The translations under genes were made by a program, and so were the position numbers. A DNA stretch of 64,000 nt from Ignelater luminosus (lineage: Eukaryota > Arthropoda > Insecta > Coleoptera > Elateridae). Of this stretch, positions 57,940-64,000 are shown piece by piece. Positions within the stretch are counted from its first letter, which is position 1, and every line of letters starts with the position of its first letter. Under the pieces are notes generated by a model, which ran no database searches, had not been told where the DNA came from, and saw only the letters and a program-made list of their open reading frames with translations. The DNA lies in NCBI GenBank assembly GCA_011009095.1, contig VTPC01000398.1:1-64000 (forward strand), written 5' to 3'.

Positions 57940-60900
57940 TTATGTAATTCTCAAATTTAAAGTTTTATAAATTATAACAAATTGATTCGCGACTATAAAT
58001 TAAACAAACTCATGCAAAACTTCTGTTATTCATCTTCAATATTCTCATTAATAAGAACCTGAGTTCCGGTCGTCACTTGAGGGATAGCTCTTAGGAAGAA
58101 CAAGATCTTTTACCAGGGTGTTCGACTTATTAACAGTAATTAAAATAAATAAAATAATTATAGACAATATCAGAGTTGGCAGGTTTTAAAAACTGGCCAA
58201 TTAAATTCGCAAGATTAAATACAATAATATTACAGATGAGTATTTGTAATCCCTAAGTCTAATTCAGCAAAGATAATTACTCTTCCATCTTTTTCGTAGG
58301 ACACGCCGTTTTCAAGTAGCAGTACGTCTGGATATTTCTGTCTCTGATACGGATATCGATAATAGCATCTTACAGCAAAAATCATATTTATGAAGCATTT
58401 TGTCTTTGAGATATTGAAAGCACAATAACTTTTAGATAAAACTTTCTCATCCTGTATATTGAGAGCAATCGCTCGCTATTACATTCAATAAAACTGTATT
58501 TGGATTTTAATATTTTAAACAATGCCTACACTGGTAACTAGTGACGCACTTGCTAAAAATGATGATCAGGATTTTTGTCCAACCGCTGCATTTAGACTTT
58601 AAAATCCATTGTGCAAACCACGATGTAAAAGGTTTTTTAGGGAGCTAATATTTTATTACTTTTTTATCCTTGAAGAGACTAACCGTCGTGGTAAACAATA
58701 TGGTCTCCAGTCAAGTCTCTTGAATACCAATGAGTTTAAGAAGTGCAGTGCCCATGGATGGTTTAATAGATTAAATAGCCTTTAATGACATCCTAGCATT
58801 CCTGCGTATTTTCAGGAAGCGGAACCCACCGGGAGATATTAGAAGCGACGGACTGAAAAATAACTGTTAGTAGACCAGTGATAATTTTTATACTTATATC
58901 TTCTACTCATTTTTAGAAAGAAATGGTTCTGTAAAAGGATCATATAATGAAAAGTCTTGCCTGCCTACAAACAATCTAATGTTCTTATTAGACTATTCAC
59001 TATGGAATCTCTAAATAATCTAATCAGTTATGAATCTAGCGCAACTAGTAGTAGTTAGAAGAACAAACAGTGATAGTCTTCTTCCTGAAAATACCGTCAA
59101 GTCCTTTATTTCTTATTATCTCCTAGTAGACAGACAAGATTCACCCAGATCTTCTGGCTCAAAACGGCCAGAAAGTGGTAGCATTCTAAGACCAAATAAG
59201 ATGTGATCTTTTTTGACTTAGGCAGCACCCGGAGAGCCTTGAGCTCTTGTTGCCCCTGCTCCGTCAGGTAGGTTAAGAAGGACTTCTAGGATGGTATTAG
59301 GAGAAATATGCAGCGTCTGTATATTTGTATATAGAGTTGAAATCTCATTGTTTGATTTTTTATAAAAGGTGATCCTTCAAGTTTATCTTTTTTAATTGAC
59401 TTTATTGGGATTATTTGCCAGTCTGTTCTTTGAACACCGAGTTTGAATAATATTGACAGCAAAAACTATTTACCACGAGAATCGTAAAATCCTCTTTGTG
59501 TCATAACTTTGATGTACTTTCTATTGCAGTTTCACAGAAGCTCATCAAACACAAGATATCATACCAACAAAAAAGTGATTTGTTCCGTGGGTAGATTCGT
59601 CTTACGGACGCTATAACAACCGATTTCTTCAAGATTTACTATTAGCCTCGCTGGTGTGATCACTGTAAACCTCTCTACGCCAACCAATCAATTTCTATCT
59701 TCCTTCTACTATGTAGTACTAAATCTTCATAAGACAGAAATGTAGAACTATACCTCAAACAGCGTCCTATTTTTTATCACAGTTACGACAGATATTGTCT
59801 TTGTATGATGATTTCATAACATCGTGGTTATCTTCTTTAGATCTTTTAAGAGCAGCTCAGTCTCTTTCATCTTTTCATATACCGCATGAAATAGTTTCTG
59901 CTACCATGCACTTGCTTGCTTAATGTTAAATTCCCTTGCGTATTTCTTCTAATATTATTTTATTCCATATTTCAATGCCACTTCGGAAAGTTTCCTTTAC
60001 ATTAATTCTTTGTTACGTTGTTTTATATTTTTAGTTTCCTGTCTTTAGCTGCGTTTCTCTAGAATAATGAGCTACACATGTCTACCATGAGATGATTTTC
60101 CTTTAATTAATGTCAAACATCCTGCAACATAAACTTTAATTAATATCAGCTCACCAATAACGTTTCGTATATAATCCTGTTTATTGTTTGGCATTTACAG
60201 CTTTTAAACTTGTACACACTTCTCTGTATATCATATTAGCAAGCGTATTCCATTACAAATAAAAGCATTTAATAAAAACAATGGAAATAAACAAGAAGTG
60301 CATGTTACAAAGAAGCTTTGTAACTACTAATTTAATCGTTTGTTGTATTATTTTTGCCAAATCTAGGTAATTTCAAACATAATAATGACCAATAACGAAC
60401 TTAAACTTCTCTTCCATTTTTCTTTGGATTGATTTCTAAAGGAGATGATTTATTATTGCTTTGCTACAATCAAAAGGTGTCGGACGTGAGCAATATGCAC
60501 TAATGATCTCTATTTTTTTCCTAAAGTGCTTTCGATTTTTTTAACAATATTTACTAGTGTATAGCAAATTATTTATCTGCCAAGGCTCACTCTGACACAC
60601 TTGTAAAAATTTGGTGGAAAGCGATAACATTTTACCCCCTTAATTTAATAACAGATGTTTCCAATTTTTTTTTCACAAAATTTATACTAAATTTTTTTAA
60701 ATCATAATAAAACTCTTAATGAAGCAAAACCTTGTTATTTGTGCACAATGGGAAATGAACACAGTGATTACAACCGTTGTGGAGACAAAAGCTCGCTTTT
60801 ATTAATTTGAAAAGTATTTAATTTTTTCTTATTTTGTCATTCAGGAGAAAATTAATAGAATAATACCTTATTATTATGCTTTATAAAGATTTAGAGTTTT

Positions 60901-62020
60901 GGCCTTAATTTAATGTTTTATCTCATTTTTAATTAATGAATAATAATATTCCAGGAAATTAAAAAGTCGGTACAACTAATTGAGGCTTGTAGTGTGCAAA
61001 AGTGAAACTTTACTTATAAAATAAGTTTTCTGAGATTTTACTCTAGAAATTGTTTAATGCAGTGCCAGTGTTATTTTCTACTTGTTTAGTAATAACAGTC
61101 ACCATAGAAAATAAAATCTGATACATTAGGGACAAACAAAACTTTTAAATTAAAAATAACTTTCTAATTTCTTTAGATGTATAATTAAATTCTCTGTCCA
61201 TTCAAGTCGTCTTCCTTATTGGAAAATCTACTTTTATTGAAAAAACGGTATGGTGCCTGTATCCCTTTTCAGAGTTTCTCGTATTAGAAATACTATATGA
61301 ACACTGGTAAACCTTTTTGTTGTTGTTCTCTTCAAGAGCAGGAGTTTTCTGATAAATTAAAACTTTAGTAGCAGATGCTCTAGCAGTCTTCAAAATAAAT
61401 AAAGAAATGATATTTTATAACCATCAGGCCTGTTTCTGCGACTTGTTTATAGAAACTCCAATTAACTAAGCAGAATTTTCTTTTGAAATAACTTGTTTGA
61501 ATCTTTCATATATAAGTATGAATAGTCTATACGCTGCTATTCAAAAACAGATTAAATATATTGGCATATTTGAAAGGTATTAGGACTTCTCATGAACTTC
61601 ATAGAATCCTTTCCAAGTAAATAAAACGCAACTAAAACAAATCTAGTAGTGTATCATTAGTTACTTATAAATATAAGTACGGGCAGAAACCTGACCTTTT
61701 TGCTAAGACATTATTATTTTATATCACAACATTAAAAAGTTCACTTAGGATCATTTAAAAATAAGTTTTTCTTAAATTTGTTACCAGTCCAAATCCTTCA
61801 TTGTTTTTACCAATCAGGTGCAGAAAGAATTTTTTCTATAGGCATACCTGCAACTGTTTTCAAAAAGATAACGTAAAAAGGTTAATTTCCATTGACATAT
61901 TATACGATGCCAAAACAAAACTTACATTTTATGGTTTGAATTCACCTTAGCTATTGAAAATAAATTTTCTTGCGTATTTCATGTATCTAATACCTTCTGG
62001 TGCCCATCTAGTTGTTGAAG
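57940..62020. other. No supported gene; GC-richer patches at 58.7-59.3 kb
   Basis: The segment 58100-59300 is less AT-rich. It contains a short minus frame (about 59290-59115, LTYLTEQGQQELKALRVLPK) and isolated terminus-like words such as CATCCTGTATA at 58450, but nothing I can identify. The remainder is AT-rich and featureless. Confidence 0.45.
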
Positions 62021-62023
62021 CTA

Positions 62024-62054
62024 AAGGGTTTTCCAATAAGAGGTGTTATTTTGA
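62024..62054 (+). repeat. Left TIR of DD41D copy B
   Basis: It starts AAGGGTTTTCCAATAAGAGG directly after TA. Confidence 0.92.
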
Positions 62055-62137
62055 ATAGCCCGCTATTTCGGTAGATGTCACTTTTGAAGCTATCATTTTT
62101 TGACATTTGACAAGTAGAAACTACGCCATTAATAAAT

Positions 62138-63225
62138 ATGGAACGATACACGCTTCAACAACGCATTGAAATTATTAAAATTCACTATAAAAATGGTGAA
62201 AATTTGGCAGAGACGGTTCGTAAAACTCGAACATTTTTTGGGTCACCGTGAAGCACCTTGTCGGACCGCAATACAGAAATTGGTGAAAAAATTCGAGCTC
62301 TTGGGACAAGTTAGTGATGTGAAGAATAAAACCCGTGCACGTCGCTCAAGAACAGCCGAGAATATTGCTGTTGTAGCCGAAAGTGTTAAAGAAAACCCAG
62401 GTTTGTCCATTCCTCGTCGTTCTTTGGAATTAGCCATTCCACAAACGTCATTACACCGTATTTTGCATAAAGATTTGGGTCTTAAGGCTTATAAAGTCCA
62501 GTTAACACAAGAACTCAAGCCGGCCGATCATCAACAACGTCGTGTCTTTGCTGATTGGGTCGTTGAAATGCATGAAAATGATCCAGAATTCCATCGAAAA
62601 ATCATCTTGAGTTATGAGGCCCATTTCCACCTCGGTGGCTTCGTCAACAAGCAAAATTGTCGGATCTGGGGCTCAGAAAATCCAAGAGTTATTGTTGAAA
62701 AGTCTCTCTATCCTCAACGTGTGACTGTTTGGTGCGGTTTATGGTCCGGCGGAGTCATTGGACCTTACTTTTTTCGAAAATGAGGCTGGAGCAACAGTTA
62801 CGGTGACTGGATTGCGCTATCGAGAGATGATTAACGATTTTTTATGGCCGGAATTGGATGGTATTGATCTGGACAACGTTTACTTTCAACAAGACGGCGC
62901 TACGTGCCACACAAGCAACGAAACCATTGATCTTTTACGGAAAAAGTTTCCGGACCGTGTTATCTCTCGAAGAGGTGATCACAATTGGCCACCGAGATCT
63001 TGTGATTTAACACCTTGCGACTTCTTTCTTTGGGGCCACGTGAAAGAGAAGGTCTACGCCAACAGCCCAGCGTCGATTCAAGACCTCAAAGATGGAATTC
63101 GTGAGGCTATCGAGGACATAGGGCAGCCACTTTGTGATTTGGTTATGGAAAACTTCATGAAAAGGATATTGTCCTGTAAGCGTGGTCGTGGTGGTCATTT
63201 GCCTGATGTTATTTTCCACTATTAA
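62138..63225 (+). pseudogene. DD41D-family transposase, two frameshifts and lost first catalytic Asp
   Basis: The gene starts at the same ATG as copy A (62138, MERYTLQQRIEIIKIHY). An extra T in the run at 62234-62239 shifts the frame after RKTRTF. A second extra T at 62769-62774 shifts it again near GPYFF. Each open piece otherwise matches copy A. One missense change matters: the first catalytic Asp (D159 in copy A, ILSDEAHF) is Tyr here (ILSYEAHF, codon GAT to TAT), which should abolish catalysis even if the frame were whole. Another change is G to E in HVKEKVY. The product is dead, but the ends should still be usable by an active transposase. Confidence 0.93.
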
Positions 63226-63299
63226 CGGCATACCTTCCTCTTTATAATGAAATAAACATCCGATCATTTATATTAAAAAATGGCACTTTTCTTTGAATA

Positions 63300-63330
63300 T
63301 CAAAATAACACCTCTTATTGGAAAACCCTT
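63300..63330 (-). repeat. Right TIR of DD41D copy B
   Basis: It ends TATTGGAAAACCCTT directly before TA and is the inverted partner of 62024-62054. Confidence 0.92.
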
Positions 63331-63332
63331 TA

Positions 63333-64000
63333 TAAGCTCTTTTTCAACTATTTAATTTCTTATAATTTGTTATAACTACCTGGCAAAAATGTTTTAAAGC
63401 ATAGGCTTGTAAACGACACATTCATAAGTGGCCAATTGGATTAGTTTCTCATACAATCCTTTATAAAATGACTGTATGTTTGCTCTCTTGTTACGATGAA
63501 AAACTGAATTAGCGATCTACTAGCAAACTAGCTGATAATTTAGCCCTAGGACAAATAAAGTCTTTAAGTGGAAAATAGGAAGAGTTTAAACTATTTCTGC
63601 AAAATAGCCTTTTAAAATTTTTTTCCCAAATTCAAAGATTTTCGTTTAAATCAACAGGCATGAGTAGACGAGTCACTGACCGAGTGTGTAGTGACAAACC
63701 AAAAAGCCTTGGTCATTAAGAAAAATATTTGAGAGATTAAACACAACCGCCAAATCCAGAAGTTAAGTTAAGCGTGTCTTCGAATTCGTCGTAACTTTTA
63801 TTAGGATTTATTTAAATCTGTTAAATTAATATATTATAGTCTCTAAGTCGAGTGTCAGTTAGTTTGAGTAAATACAGTTTTTCGTTATTTACTGAAAATG
63901 ACTTAAGCTCTTCCATCTGAGAGATCAGTTATTGAATACTCGTACTAAAGTATTATTATTTTCTCTAATTTAGTAGATAAACATACTGCAACCAAAAGGA
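63333..64000. other. AT-rich end of window, nothing supported
   Basis: No gene, repeat or terminus was identified in the last 670 bases. Confidence 0.6.

Larger units (their letters stand above)
62024..63330 (+). mobile_element. DD41D Tc1/mariner element, copy B (broken gene)
   Basis: This is a second copy of the element at 39761-41065, inverted relative to it and 1307 bp long. TA flanks both ends (62022-62023 and 63331-63332) and the 31-bp TIRs match each other exactly. I counted about six substitutions and two extra T bases against copy A, roughly 99.5% identity. The two extra bases account for the whole length difference. Different flanks show two independent insertions rather than a segmental duplication. 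Confidence 0.93.

Overview
The window looks like AT-rich intergenic or intronic DNA from an arthropod, most likely an insect. Exons are scarce, the background is about two-thirds A+T, and the recognisable content is DNA-transposon debris of kinds common in insects: mariner, DD41D Tc1/mariner, piggyBac, Merlin and several MITE-like elements. I found no host gene that I can name, and no rRNA, tRNA, CRISPR array or bacterial-type operon.

Layout. Bases 1-53 look like the end of a mariner copy that continues outside the window. At 2.9-5.4 kb lies a dead piggyBac transposase split by a complete 1.29-kb irritans-type mariner (3349-4640). A CpG-rich patch with a TATA box and a splice-donor match sits at 7.6-7.8 kb. 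From 8 to 33 kb there are only small repeats: a possible retroelement tail (14.0 kb), a hAT-like terminus (16.7 kb), degenerate direct repeats (17.6 kb), a foldback (18.3 kb), a TA-flanked MITE (22.0 kb), and an inverted-repeat element joined to an 80-bp tandem repeat (25.4-25.9 kb). A second, different mariner occupies 33793-35074. Bases 37.0-38.2 kb hold remnants of two more transposases, one Tc1/mariner-like and one Merlin. A CpG-rich block of unknown origin covers 38.6-39.3 kb. A full-length DD41D transposon with an intact 361-codon gene fills 39761-41065; its near-identical but broken sister is at 62024-63330 in the opposite orientation. Between them are an internally deleted Tc1/mariner (42.0 kb), paired hairpin repeats (44.7-45.1 kb), a candidate host exon (45.5-45.8 kb, minus strand), an unclassified 1.96-kb element with ACCGAAATGA iterons and a decayed charged ORF (47.0-49.0 kb), a CRE/TATA promoter candidate (51.5 kb), another transposase remnant (52.3-52.8 kb), and two larger MITE-like elements (56.75-57.15 and 57.2-57.9 kb).

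How the parts relate. The elements fall into age layers. Merlin, piggyBac and the 37, 42, 48 and 52 kb remnants carry stops, deletions and lost catalytic residues and are old. The two mariners keep their full TIRs and DD34D triads. The DD41D pair differs at about six substitutions plus two single-base indels and is recent. All five frameshifts in the young copies are single-base changes in 6-7-base A/T runs, so some breaks may be sequencing errors. The copy at 39761-41065 is the only one here that looks capable of making a whole transposase; its product could in principle act on the matching ends of the 62 kb copy.
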